Source: Euglena gracilis (Eukaryota > Euglenida > Euglenophyceae > Euglenales). Taken from it: 64,000 nt of DNA. The DNA lies in the NCBI GenBank assembly GCA_039621445.1, contig CP154956.1, forward strand, positions 78,922,474-78,986,473, in the 5' to 3' direction. Both the position numbers and the translations under genes were made by a program. The notes under the pieces are model-generated. The model did no database searches. It was not told where the DNA came from and was given only the letters and a program-made list of their open reading frames with translations. Below, one piece after another: positions 51,510-60,841 of this stretch (position 1 is the stretch's first letter; every line of letters begins with the position of its first letter).

Positions 51510-54500
51510 GTGCCGAAGGCGAAGCCGACACCATCGTCCCCATCAACATCACCGAGTGTGCCGAATGCGAAGGTGACATCATCGTCCTCATCAACGCCGA
51601 CGGCTTCGGCAACGAAGACAGCATCGAGATCGAGTCTACCAAGATCTACGTCATCGCCATCAACAACACCGACCACATCATTACCGAAGGCATCACCAAG
51701 TCTCCACAAGACACCACTACAAGAAAGACAAGCACCGGCGAAGGAGGTGAAGAAACCACCGGCGAAGAAGGAGAAGACAGAGCCGGTGAAGAAGGCGGCA
51801 AAGAAAGAAAAGGAAAGATGGGCGCTGGACCTGTTCTCCGGAACGGGAAGTGTGAGAAGAGCGCTGGAGAAGATGGGCTTCAAGGTGATCAGCGTGGACT
51901 GGCATGAGAAGTGGAAGCCGGACATCGTGGCCGACGTGAGGAAGTGGAGATACTGGGAGCAGTACGCTCCCGGCCATTTCGAGGTCATCGCGGCGTCCCC
52001 GCCCTGTACCGAGTACTCCACAGCCCTCACCACCCGCAAGAGGAGGATCCGCATGGCGGACGCGGTGGTGAAGGCCACGAGGGAGCTGGTGGAGTACGTG
52101 GCGCCTACGAGGTGGTGGATTGAAAACCCTAGGTTCGGCTTGCTGCGGTGGCGACGAGTCCTGCGCGGAGTGCGGTACGTGGATGTGGACTACTGCCGCT
52201 TCGCGGAGTATGGGTATCGCAAGCCGACCCGCTTCTGGGTCAGCGACGCGATGACGAAGGAGCTGGACGACGTCATGTGTGGTGGAAAGTGCGGCAGCAT
52301 GGTAGAAGGACGAGACGGCGTACGACGACATCGGCTGCTGGGAGGCAGTGGCGGCGAGCGCAGGTGCACGAGGGAGGAGGCCTACCGCATCCAGGAGGGG
52401 GTGGTGCGGTACCTGTGCCTGGGGGAGAAGGCACGGGAAGAAGTGGCGGCGGTGGAGGAGGCGATGAAGGTGCGGAAGGTGGTGGTGCGGCCGTGGCAGC
52501 ACCTCCCGAACCGGCCGTTCACGGTCGGCCGGATGGAGCACCGTGGTGGGTGCTACCAGCTGCTGATGGACGTGGACGTGGAGGCAGGCGGGATTAAGAT
52601 CCAGGCGAAGGCCTTGATCGATACGGGGGCGCAGACCTCCCTCGTGAAGAATGAGCTGTTCCTGGTGTCGGTGTTCCACGCGGCGGCGAGACCCTTGGTG
52701 CTACGCACGGTGAGTGGAGAGGCACTACCGGGAGGACAACGAGAAGCAGAGCTGAAGCTGTCGTTCGCGGCCCAGACCGACGACGAGGAGCGGAGACCGA
52801 GGACGTGGACGACGAAGGTGGTGGCGTACGACGGCTGCATCAGCACGGACCTCATTCTGGGGTATCCGTGGCTCCGGGAGAACCGGCTGGATGTGCAGCC
52901 GTGGCGCGACACCTTGCAGCTCCACGCGGACCCCAAGTGGATCCTGAGGCGGCGTGGAGACGAAGAGAAGAAGGAGGAAGATGGCGATGAAGACGAAGAC
53001 GAGCTGGACGGCTACCTCTCCAAGGTGAAGAAGATGCGGCAGCTGACCACGGACGAAGCAGCAGTCCGAGAAGTGGCGATGATGCTGAAGGAGGCAGAAG
53101 AAGCGGCGAAGGCGGTGCGAGGGGTGGTGGAGACAGAAGACGATGTCGACCATCCCTTGGCGCGGCAGCTGCGGGACGAGAGCATCAACGAGTTCGAAGG
53201 CCGGGTGTTCCGTGAGCGGGTGTGGCCGTGCCCCCCGGCGCGGAGAACCCATGGGAAGGCGGTGCTGAGGCTGGAGCCGGGGGCAACCCCGGTGGTGGTC
53301 CGGATCATCAACCTCAAGGGCGAGCGGTTGGAGGCCCTGAGGGAGATGGAGCGGGAGTGCCTGGCGGACGGCAAGCTGGAGGCGGGGCGGGGGCCGTGGA
53401 GGGCGGCCGCCTTCCCCATCCGCAAGAAGTCGGGCAAGTGGAGGCTGGTGTGCGACTACAGTTTGACCAACAAGATGCTACAGATGGACTCATACCCCCT
53501 ACCGCTGACGGAGGACATCGTGAGCGAGCAGGCGAAGTGCGAGATTTTCTCGACGGCGGACCTGCGGGACGCCTTCCACCAGGTAGCCATGGCGGAGGAA
53601 AGCCGACCCATCACCAACATCCACCTGCCCGGCGGCCTCTGGCAGTGGACCGTGGTGCCCCAGGGCATCAACGTCGGTCCGGCGCTGCTCCAGAGGGACG
53701 TCGACGCGACCTGCCGCAACGTCTCCGCCCACACCCACCCCTACTTCGACGACATCCTGGTGAGCACGAGGCGGCTGCCGGGGTGGACCGACGAGGAGCT
53801 GATCCGGCGGCACGCGGCAGATCTGCGCGAGACCCTGCGGGCGCTGGAGGGGGATCGGTGGGTGGCGGATAAGAAGAAGGCGCAGCTGTTCCGCAAGAGG
53901 GCGGAGTTCGTGGGGCACGTGCTGGGGGAGGGCAAGCGCGTGCCCGCGAGCGGCAAGCTGGCGGCGGTGCAGCGGTGGCAACCCCCGGCCAATGTGACGA
54001 GTTTGCGCGCCTTTCTCGGCCTCTGCAATCATTTTTCGGGGTATGTACGTATGCACTCGGAGCTGGCCGCCCCCCTGCAGGAGAAGCTGAAGCTACCGCG
54101 GGATATGTCCCGGGCGGGCAGCAAGCACCCCATCGGGTGGTCCGCGGCCGAGCTGGAGGCGTTCGAGAAGCTGAAGGCAGCGCTGGTGGCGGACATGGAG
54201 CTGTGGCACGTGGACATGAACAAGCCGTTCGTGTTGCGCACAGACGCCTCCGACCATGCGGTGGGCGCCGTGCTGGAGCAGCGACCGAAGGTGGAGGGCA
54301 TCCCCTCGGTGGAGGAGCTCCTGAAGCCCGGGGCGACGGTGGCGGTGGGCTTCATGAGCAGGAAGCTGACGGAGGGGCAGCGGCTGCGGTGCGATACCCG
54401 CGACAAGGAGACGTACGCGGTGGTGAGCGCGCTGGACAAGTGGGGCGGCTACATCACCGGGCAGAAGGTCCTGGTCCTGACGGACCACCGGTCCCTGGAG

Positions 54501-55181
54501 AGCTGGTACAAGGAGCACGTCTCCCGGGGATCGGGACCGCAAGGTCGGCGGGCGAGGTGGCACTCCAAGCTGAACGAGCACATGGTGGAGGTGGTGTACG
54601 TGCCGGGGGAGAAGAACGAGGTGGGGGACGCGCTGTCGCGGTGGACGTACCCGGCCAGCCAGGAGTACCGAGACTCCTGCTGGCACGGGACGGCAGCGGA
54701 CGCCGAGGAGATGGAGCAGCAGATCCGAGAGGAGAAGGCGGCGGAGCGCAGCTTCCCGAAGGCAGTACACCCGGTGGATAAGGTGAGCCGCCTCCCAACC
54801 ACAAATGCGGCATCCCCATCGCCGCCAGCCGGGACACCGGCAGCCATGTCGGCATCGGCCGGGACACCGGCATCCGAGGCGGCGCCCGCCGGGATTCCGG
54901 CAGCCGGAAAGCCGGCAATCCGACCGACCGTGCGAGCGCCCAGTGCGACAGCGCTTGCGTTGCCCGGGCAGCCCGAGCCAGCCGCAGCACCCAGCGTTGT
55001 CCGCGCAGCCCAAGCAGCAGCAGCAGCCCGCCACACCACGCACGGTACGGTTTTCCGTACGGCCAGCAGCGGCACCGGCAGCAGCACCCGCCGTGCGTGC
55101 GATCCCCGTCCGCCGAGCAAGCGTCGTCTCCGCCCGCGGCCAGCGCACGCAGCATCCCACCGTCCGCAGCAATCGCCGTGA
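51510..55181 (+). CDS. E4 pol: cytosine methyltransferase, protease, RT, RNase H
   Basis: Frame of 1223 codons with a Ser/Thr/Pro then Lys-rich N-terminus. Residues ~103-300 are a C5-cytosine methyltransferase (listed separately). Protease: LIDTGAQTSLV (Asp 371) and LILGYPWL (~448-455). RT: KWRLVCDYSLTN (~643), ADLRDAFHQV (~683), QWTVVPQGINVGPA, and YFDD (745-748). RNase H: RTDASDHAVGA (Asp 912), RDKETYAVV (Glu 967), LTDHRSLESW (Asp 992) and GDALSRW (Asp 1040). It ends in TGA within a low-complexity linker. Integrase follows in another frame from 55097. No ATG precedes the methyltransferase, so expression needs a frameshift, readthrough or an unusual start; a TAG lies 9 codons upstream in phase. 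Confidence 0.92.
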   Translation: MPKAKPTPSSPSTSPSVPNAKVTSSSSSTPTASATKTASRSSLPRSTSSPSTTPTTSLPKASPSLHKTPLQERQAPAKEVKKPPAKKEKTEPVKKAAKKEKERWALDLFSGTGSVRRALEKMGFKVISVDWHEKWKPDIVADVRKWRYWEQYAPGHFEVIAASPPCTEYSTALTTRKRRIRMADAVVKATRELVEYVAPTRWWIENPRFGLLRWRRVLRGVRYVDVDYCRFAEYGYRKPTRFWVSDAMTKELDDVMCGGKCGSMVEGRDGVRRHRLLGGSGGERRCTREEAYRIQEGVVRYLCLGEKAREEVAAVEEAMKVRKVVVRPWQHLPNRPFTVGRMEHRGGCYQLLMDVDVEAGGIKIQAKALIDTGAQTSLVKNELFLVSVFHAAARPLVLRTVSGEALPGGQREAELKLSFAAQTDDEERRPRTWTTKVVAYDGCISTDLILGYPWLRENRLDVQPWRDTLQLHADPKWILRRRGDEEKKEEDGDEDEDELDGYLSKVKKMRQLTTDEAAVREVAMMLKEAEEAAKAVRGVVETEDDVDHPLARQLRDESINEFEGRVFRERVWPCPPARRTHGKAVLRLEPGATPVVVRIINLKGERLEALREMERECLADGKLEAGRGPWRAAAFPIRKKSGKWRLVCDYSLTNKMLQMDSYPLPLTEDIVSEQAKCEIFSTADLRDAFHQVAMAEESRPITNIHLPGGLWQWTVVPQGINVGPALLQRDVDATCRNVSAHTHPYFDDILVSTRRLPGWTDEELIRRHAADLRETLRALEGDRWVADKKKAQLFRKRAEFVGHVLGEGKRVPASGKLAAVQRWQPPANVTSLRAFLGLCNHFSGYVRMHSELAAPLQEKLKLPRDMSRAGSKHPIGWSAAELEAFEKLKAALVADMELWHVDMNKPFVLRTDASDHAVGAVLEQRPKVEGIPSVEELLKPGATVAVGFMSRKLTEGQRLRCDTRDKETYAVVSALDKWGGYITGQKVLVLTDHRSLESWYKEHVSRGSGPQGRRARWHSKLNEHMVEVVYVPGEKNEVGDALSRWTYPASQEYRDSCWHGTAADAEEMEQQIREEKAAERSFPKAVHPVDKVSRLPTTNAASPSPPAGTPAAMSASAGTPASEAAPAGIPAAGKPAIRPTVRAPSATALALPGQPEPAAAPSVVRAAQAAAAARHTTHGTVFRTASSGTGSSTRRACDPRPPSKRRLRPRPAHAASHRPQQSP
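51816..52410 (+). CDS. Retrotransposon-encoded C5-cytosine DNA methyltransferase domain
   Basis: Residues ~103-300 of the pol frame. Motif I is WALDLFSGTGSVRRAL (S-adenosylmethionine loop). Motif IV is IAASPPCTEYS, with the predicted catalytic Cys 166. Motif VI is WWIENP (Glu 205). A motif VIII-like RKPTRFW lies at ~237-243 and a motif IX/X-like TREEAYRIQ at ~287-295. At about 200 residues it is shorter than typical enzymes, and the target-recognition region appears minimal. All catalytic motifs are present and unbroken, so activity is possible. The domain lies between gag and protease, so it would be part of the polyprotein. Confidence 0.85.
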
Positions 55182-57733
55182 CAACCCGAAGCCAGGCGGC
55201 CGCCAAGCCGCCCGGTGCCGCCGTCCCAAAGAATCCAGCCGATGGAGCGGTGCCGTCGGCCGGCCCATCCAAGGTGGGAGGGCACCCCAGCCCTCCCGCC
55301 GTGCCGCCAGTGGCAGCCGCCGTGCCGCCTGTGGCAGCCGCCGTGCCGCCAGCTGCAGCCACACCGGCCGTAGCCCAGCAAGAAGAGGACCAGGACCTGA
55401 TGGCGGTGGACTGGAGTGAGGAGTATGAGAAGTGCCCAACGTTCAAAGAGCCGTGGCAGGCCATCAAGCGCGGCCGGCCATGGCCCTCCGGCTACCGGAA
55501 GGAGGCAGGTAAGCTGGTGAAGCATTCTGTCTGGTGCGTGCCGGATGCCCTGACCGAGCGGGCAATCCGAGAGCAGCATCGGGTGTCGGGGCACGTCGGT
55601 GGTGAGCGCCTCCTCGATGAGGCCAGCCGGAACTTCCAGTTTGCGGTGCCCTCCCGAGCACGCGAGCTGGCGGGCAAGATTCTGGCAGTGTGCGAGTTCT
55701 GCCAGGCGTCAGAGCACCCCCACCAACCCCTCCGGCTGCGCATCACGCAGACGCCAGTGCCCCCCCATGTGATGTGCTCGGTGAGTGTGGATCTGTTCCA
55801 GATGCCGGAGGTGGAGGTGGAGGGCGGCAGGCTGGTGAATGTTTTCGCCGCATGCATCGATCGGCACTCCGGCTGGGCGATCGCGACCGTGCACCACACC
55901 CGCGGGCTAACGGCGGAGGCGGTGGCGAAGGCGATGTATGAGCAGTGGGCGCAATTCGGCGTGCCAAGCGTCATCACGTCGGACCGGGGCCCCCACTTCC
56001 TGGGTGCCTGGTGGAGGGCAATGTGCGCAAGACTGGGGGTGCGCCATGCCTTGTCCCAAGCATACCGCCACGAAGGCAACGCCCGTGCGGAGGTCCTCGG
56101 CGCGCAGATCCAGAAGCGGCTGAGGAAGATGAAGGCGGCGGAGGGCGTGGCGTGGCCGGAGGCGCTGCCGCGGGCCCTGCGGACCCTGCACGACAGTGCT
56201 GGGCCCAGCGGCCTGAGCCCCTTCCAGCTGCTCTTCGGCCGCGAGCGGTGGTACGGCGGGGTGCCGTACCAGCCGCCCACGCGGGCCGAGGACGCGCTGG
56301 CCTTCTTCGAGCGCATGCGGGACATCGATCATCGTGTCGCGAAGATCTTGAACGAGGAGCACGCCAAGACAGCTGAGACGGTCAACAAGCGGAGGAAGGA
56401 GCTGCCGGAGCTGGAGATCAACGACAAGGTCTGGTCCCTCCGCCCGCGCACCCGCACCGGCGAGAAGCTGGGGACGTACTGGATCGGGCCGTGCGTGGTG
56501 GCAGAGCGCACCAGTGAGCACACGTACGTGCTCCAGATGAAGGATGGCCGGAAGCAGGTGGCCCACCGATCCCAAATCAAGAGCTACCGCCACGATCCAG
56601 CCCTCATGGGGCCACCGCTCCGCCTCTTCCACTTCCGCCAGTCCAAGCCGGAGGAGGGTTCCCGGCTGGACGGGTGGGAGGTGGAGGCGGTGGTCACCCA
56701 CAGGCGGGATGCCAACGGCGACCTCGAGTTCCTCGTCCAGTGGCTGGGGTACGAGGAGAAGACGTGGGAGCCGCTGCGGCACTTCTTCCACCGGTACGCC
56801 TCCCCGATCGTGTCGTACTTCGTCGAACACGACATCAAGGAGGACATCATGAAGTACCTCTCGAGGTTCCCGGAGGAAGCCCACATCGCCATCTGCCACG
56901 CCGTGGAGATCGAGAAGGAGAAGGAGAAGGAGTTTGGGCTGTCCTGGGAGGAGCCACCAGAGGAGTGGATGTGGCAGGACACCGAGGACAGAGATGTGTG
57001 TCGAGAAGGTGATGATTCTGGAGACTATGATGGAGGTAATGGAGGAGACGAAGGAGATCGAGACCAAGAAGACGGAGGAGACGCTGGCCCGGCGGGTCCC
57101 CAACAAGCGGCCCACCCCAGGTACCCGGTCAGGGTCCACCGGCAGCCCGCGAGCGGCGAGCGCCCCGCCTCCGTGCGATCCGCGTCTGCGAGGGATGCGC
57201 TCTCCCGCGCTTCCCTTGCCCCAGCCCCACCGTCCACCACCCCATCACTCCCCATGTCCCACGCGTACCCACCCCGCAGTCCAGGCGTACCTCAGAGACC
57301 CGGTCCCCGAGTCTCCCCTGCCCCCACGGGTAGAGGTTGCCGCCCCCGCGTGTCGACCCCCAGGGACGCCCCAGCTCGAAATCCCCCCCTCCCACCAGGG
57401 GGCCCCGTTCCCGTGCACACCCATGACCCGTCCCTGCGGCGAGGGGGCACCACCACCGGAGGCGTGCCACTGCATGGCCACGGTGCGACCCGGCCCTTCC
57501 TTCCCAACAAGGAGGCCACCCCTGCCCCTTGCCCACACACAATGGGGAAATGGAAAAGGCCTGGCGTCAAACTGGATTTTATCCATGGTGGTCGTGTTCG
57601 TATTCATTTTTCTGTTCCTTCCCCTCGCCTTCGACGCTCAGGACAGGCGGCTGGCAGCGCGCGCGCAGGAGCTGAGCAGATGATCATGCTGGCTGTCGTC
57701 GTGAGGATATTCTGTGACGTCGGCGGCAGCTAG
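55097..57733 (+). CDS. E4 integrase with zinc-binding domain and chromodomain
   Basis: After a Pro/Ala-rich linker (residues 1-95), the H2C2 zinc module has His 161, His 166, Cys 199 and Cys 202 (REQHRVSGHVGGE ... CEFCQAS). The catalytic core has VDLFQM (Asp 232), VITSDRGPHF (Asp 296) and GNARAEVLGAQ (Glu 332). A GPY/F-like module follows (YWIGPCVVAERT, ~461), then the chromodomain (WEVEAVVTHRRD ... VQWLGYEEKTWEPLRHFF, ~527-565), an acidic stretch and a Pro-rich tail. It overlaps the pol frame by 85 bases in a different phase, which is either a mutation or a programmed shift. The catalytic triad is complete. Confidence 0.92.
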   Translation: MRSPSAEQASSPPAASARSIPPSAAIAVTTRSQAAAKPPGAAVPKNPADGAVPSAGPSKVGGHPSPPAVPPVAAAVPPVAAAVPPAAATPAVAQQEEDQDLMAVDWSEEYEKCPTFKEPWQAIKRGRPWPSGYRKEAGKLVKHSVWCVPDALTERAIREQHRVSGHVGGERLLDEASRNFQFAVPSRARELAGKILAVCEFCQASEHPHQPLRLRITQTPVPPHVMCSVSVDLFQMPEVEVEGGRLVNVFAACIDRHSGWAIATVHHTRGLTAEAVAKAMYEQWAQFGVPSVITSDRGPHFLGAWWRAMCARLGVRHALSQAYRHEGNARAEVLGAQIQKRLRKMKAAEGVAWPEALPRALRTLHDSAGPSGLSPFQLLFGRERWYGGVPYQPPTRAEDALAFFERMRDIDHRVAKILNEEHAKTAETVNKRRKELPELEINDKVWSLRPRTRTGEKLGTYWIGPCVVAERTSEHTYVLQMKDGRKQVAHRSQIKSYRHDPALMGPPLRLFHFRQSKPEEGSRLDGWEVEAVVTHRRDANGDLEFLVQWLGYEEKTWEPLRHFFHRYASPIVSYFVEHDIKEDIMKYLSRFPEEAHIAICHAVEIEKEKEKEFGLSWEEPPEEWMWQDTEDRDVCREGDDSGDYDGGNGGDEGDRDQEDGGDAGPAGPQQAAHPRYPVRVHRQPASGERPASVRSASARDALSRASLAPAPPSTTPSLPMSHAYPPRSPGVPQRPGPRVSPAPTGRGCRPRVSTPRDAPARNPPLPPGGPVPVHTHDPSLRRGGTTTGGVPLHGHGATRPFLPNKEATPAPCPHTMGKWKRPGVKLDFIHGGRVRIHFSVPSPRLRRSGQAAGSARAGAEQMIMLAVVVRIFCDVGGS
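57550..57683 (+). pseudogene. Small membrane-segment ORF of E4 (one-base deletion)
   Basis: The ATG at 57550 gives MEKAWRQTG, then a missing G shifts the frame. In the other frame it reads ILSMVVVFVFIFLFLPLAF and DAQDRRLAARAQELSR, ending in TGA. E2 has the same protein without the shift. The hydrophobic run of ~18 residues would span a membrane. It overlaps the Pro-rich integrase tail in other frames. Confidence 0.55.
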
Positions 57734-58094
57734 CTCACCCCCTACTGACCTGATGGATACTGTGGAGGCTCCTCACCCACCAACCCAACCTCTTACACTG
57801 GTGTGCCACCCGTCCCTTCTCTTCCCCAACCGAAGCTGAGTCACGGTGAGTCCGGACGAGGCCGAGCCAGGAGAAGGGAGACCGGAGAGAGCCCAAAGAG
57901 GAGAGAGAGAGGAGAGGAGAGGAGAGCGACGAAGCACGGGGACGAAAGCCCCGGGGAGAGGCGAGCAAAGAAGGAGGGGAAACGACCAGGGGACCCAGAG
58001 GGGGCGGGACCCAACCGACCCCGGGGACAAAAAGGGGGCTCAGAGGGGACCCAAGGAAGACCAAAGGACACGGACCAGGGGCACCCAAGAGCGG

Positions 58095-59800
58095 CCAGGG
58101 GGGGGGGGCGCCAAAGACCACCCCGGGGGGGGGGCACGCACGGCCCAGGGGGGCCGGCAAAAAAAAGGAGGCCAGCGGGCCGCCCAGACCCCGGGGGGGG
58201 GGGTCCCAAGAGCGGCCCAGGGGGGGCCGCCCACGACCCAAGGGGGCGGGGGCGAGGAAAAGCGGCCCAGGGGGGCCGCCCAGACCCCAAGGGGGGGGGG
58301 GGGAGGCGCCGGAAAAGCGGCCCAGGGGGCCGCCCAAGACCACCCGGGGGGGGGGGGGCACGCACGGCCCAGAGGGGGCCGGCAAAAAAAAAACGCGGCC
58401 AGGGGGCCGCCCAGACCCCGGGGAGGGGGCCCAAGAGCCGCCCAGGGGGGGCCGCCCACGACCCCAGGGGGGGGGGGGAAAGCGGCCCAGGGGGGCCGCC
58501 TAGACCCCAGGGGGGGGGGGGGCCGAAAAGCGGCCCAGGGGGGCCGTCCAGACCCCAGGGGGGGGGGCGCCGAAAAGCGGCCAAGGGGGGGCGCCCAAAG
58601 CCCAGGGGGGGGGGCCGAAAAGCGGCCCAGGGGGGCCGCCAGACCCCAGGATGGGGGGGGGGGCGCCGAAGAGCGGCCCAGGGGGGGCCGCCAAAAACCA
58701 CCCGGGGGGAAGGGGGGACGCACGGCCCAGGGGGGCCGGCAAAAAAAAAAGGGGGCCATGGGGCCGCCCAGACCCCGGGGGGGGGGGACCCAAGAGCGGC
58801 CCAGGGGGGGCCGCCCACGACCCCAGGGGGGGGGGGGCCAAAAAAAGGGGCCCAGGGGGGGCCGCCCAGACCCCGGGGGGGGGGGGGAAAGCAGCCCAGG
58901 GGGGCCGCCCAGACCCCAGGGAGTGGGGCGCCGAAAAGCAGCCCAGGGGGGCCGCCCAGACCCCAGGGAGGGGGGGGCCGAAAAGCGGCCCAGGGGGGCC
59001 GCGCAGGCCCCCGGGGGGGGGGCGCGCCGAAAAGCGGCACAGGCGGGGCGCCCAGACCCCAGGGGGGGGGGGGGGCGAAGGGCGGCCCAGGGGGGGCGGC
59101 CCACGACCTCCCGGGGGGGGGGGGGCACGCACGGCCCAGCGGGGCCGGAAAAAAAAAAGCGGCCAGGGGGCCGCCCAGACCCCGGGGGGGGGGACCCAAG
59201 AGCGGCCCAGGGGAGGCAGCCCACGACCCCAGGGGGGGGGGGGGAAGAAAAGCGGCCCAGGGGGGCCGCCCAGACCCCAGGGAGGGGGGCGAAAAGCGGC
59301 CCAGGGGGGCCGCCCAGACCCCAGGGGGGGGGGGCGCCGAAAGGCAGCCAAGGGGGGCCGCCCAGACCCCGGGGGGAGGGCGCTGAAAAGCGGCCCAGGG
59401 GGGTCGCCCAGACCCCAGAGGGGGGGGGCGAAAAGCGGCCCAGGGGGGCCGCCCAGACCCCAGGGGGGAGGGGCGCCGAAAAGCAGCCCAGGGGGGCCGC
59501 CCAGACCCCAGGGGGGGGGGCGCCGAAGAACGGCCAAGGGGGGCCGCCCCAGACCACCCGGCCGGGGGGGACGCACGGCCCAGCGGCGCCGGCCAAAAAA
59601 AAAAAGCGGCCAGGGGGCCGCCCAGACCCCGGAGGGGGGCGACACAAGAGCGGCCCAGGGGGGGGCCGCCCACCCAGGGGGGGGGGGGGGGCAAGAAAAC
59701 CGGCCCGTGGGGGCCGCTCACCCCCAGGGAGGGGGGTCGCAGAAAGCGGCCAGGGGGACCACCAGCCCCAAAGGGGGGGGGGGCAACCGAACCCAGACAA
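58095..59800 (+). repeat. E4 G-run tandem repeat field
   Basis: About 35 imperfect units of ~45-50 bases built on GCGGCCCAGGGGGGCCGCCC, AGACCCC and runs of 8-13 G. A second unit type carries CACGCACGGCCCAG and poly-A (GGCAAAAAAAA). Frames of 500-780 codons stay open on both strands but encode only Gly/Pro/Arg repeats. The field lies between the membrane ORF and the polypurine tract, as in E1 and E2, so it is a structural part of the family. Confidence 0.92.
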
Positions 59801-60083
59801 GACCACGCACCGAGGAGGGCGCCAAGGAGAGCCAAAGCCCGTGCCCAGCCAATTCCTGAGGCCAGCCCGCAGGGCCGGACGATGTCAGCAGCGACGCTCG
59901 CCGAACGCCTGCGGAGCACGGCCAGGGTTTGGCTGGCGTCCACCCCCACCCGGACCACAGGAGCCCGCCCGCAGCCGGCAAGCCAGGCAGCGGCGCAGCG
60001 AAGGACCAGGGAGCCCCGACCAGGCTCCTGTGGCAGGGGGGCGAGAGTGGCAGCGGCCAGGCCCGGAAGCCGGAGGCAAGGCC

Positions 60084-60095
60084 GAGGAAGGGGAG
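60084..60095 (+). promoter_or_regulatory. E4 polypurine tract
   Basis: GAGGAAGGGGAG immediately before the 3' LTR (AGTTGGCGG). E1 has AGGAAGGGG at the same place. Confidence 0.8.
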
Positions 60096-60729
60096 AGTTG
60101 GCGGACCGGCCGCTGCACCTTCCGTTTCCACTATTACAGCCTGCTGTTGTATATAGCGAACCACTGCGCTAATTCAGCATCAAAATAGCGCAAACCGCTC
60201 TCTAACTGTTCTGATGTTTTCACTGCAGGCTCCCTCTCTTTACCTATGGTTTCAATTCAAGATTGTGCCTGCTGAATCAAGACCAAGGTCAAATTATATC
60301 AATTTTCAAGGAATTTCAAGAACTCAAGGAAAGGCGCTGGAGCCAAGAAAGTGCAAAAGTTCAAGAAAGTCAAAAATCCCAAGGGCGGAGCAAGCAAAAG
60401 ATTACAAAAGATTGGTTATCTGCTGGCGCAGGAGCTGTACAAGCAAAAAAGGTGTTGGTGCTGGGGTACAAGAAGCCTAGGGGAGGGCAACCAGGCCTTT
60501 TCCTAAACCCCCCCACTGCCGGAAGGGACGCCAAGCCGGACTCCTCCCTCCAACCACTCCCCAAAAGGAGGGCCTTCGGTCCCCGGCAAAAAGTCCTACG
60601 TGGGAAGGGGAGTATCCCGAACCTACCCCTCTCCCCAGAGCCCATCGCGCCTACCCCCCACCCCGGCGGTACCCCCTCACGGACCCCCGGGAGTGAAGGC
60701 TGGGCAAAAACAACATCGTTCGGGAAACT
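60096..60729 (+). repeat. E4 3' LTR
   Basis: 634 bp, matching the reverse complement of 39268-39905. The ends AGTT...AACT form a short inverted repeat instead of TG...CA. It is followed by TACC, the target duplication. Confidence 0.93.
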
Positions 60730-60730
60730 T

Positions 60731-60839
60731 ACCCTTTCCAGAGGACTTTCCAAAGGTGCTTACCTTTGTCGATTTTGTGATCGATAATTTAATCAAATAC
60801 AAAGTCGTCCGTCTCAGGTAATCTGAAACGGGGCTTGAA
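60731..60839 (-). pseudogene. E5 chromodomain, N-terminal half
   Basis: Minus-strand frame: IIDHKIDKGKHLWKVLWKG, the first strand region of a chromodomain, preceded by an in-frame TAA after DDFVFD. It stops at the E4 border; the second half is at 39908-40024. Confidence 0.85.
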
Positions 60840-60841
60840 GT

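Larger units (their letters stand above)
38003..60729 (+). mobile_element. Gypsy chromovirus copy E4 with cytosine methyltransferase
   Basis: This is the most complete gypsy copy. Its 5' LTR and gag start (38003-39905) now read on the minus strand because of a local inversion that also carried an E5 piece (39906-~40870). The rest, from 40879 on, reads on the plus strand: gag, LINE insertion (42669-50681), gag end, methyltransferase-protease-RT-RNase H, integrase-chromodomain, membrane ORF, G-run repeat, purine tract and 3' LTR. LTR ends are AGTT...AACT. The outer flanks give a 4-bp target duplication (GGTA at 39906-39909, TACC at 60730-60733), both inside the E5 chromodomain. Confidence 0.88.

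Noticed and set aside
55907-57139. Minus-strand frame of ~410 codons opposite the E4 integrase
   Set aside because: Antisense shadow; no motif, Leu/Val/Gly-rich as expected for the complement.
57841-60188. Very long open frames on both strands (about 590-780 codons) over the E4 repeat field
   Set aside because: They consist only of Gly/Pro/Arg/Lys repeats created by the G-run tandem repeat and are open in many phases at once.
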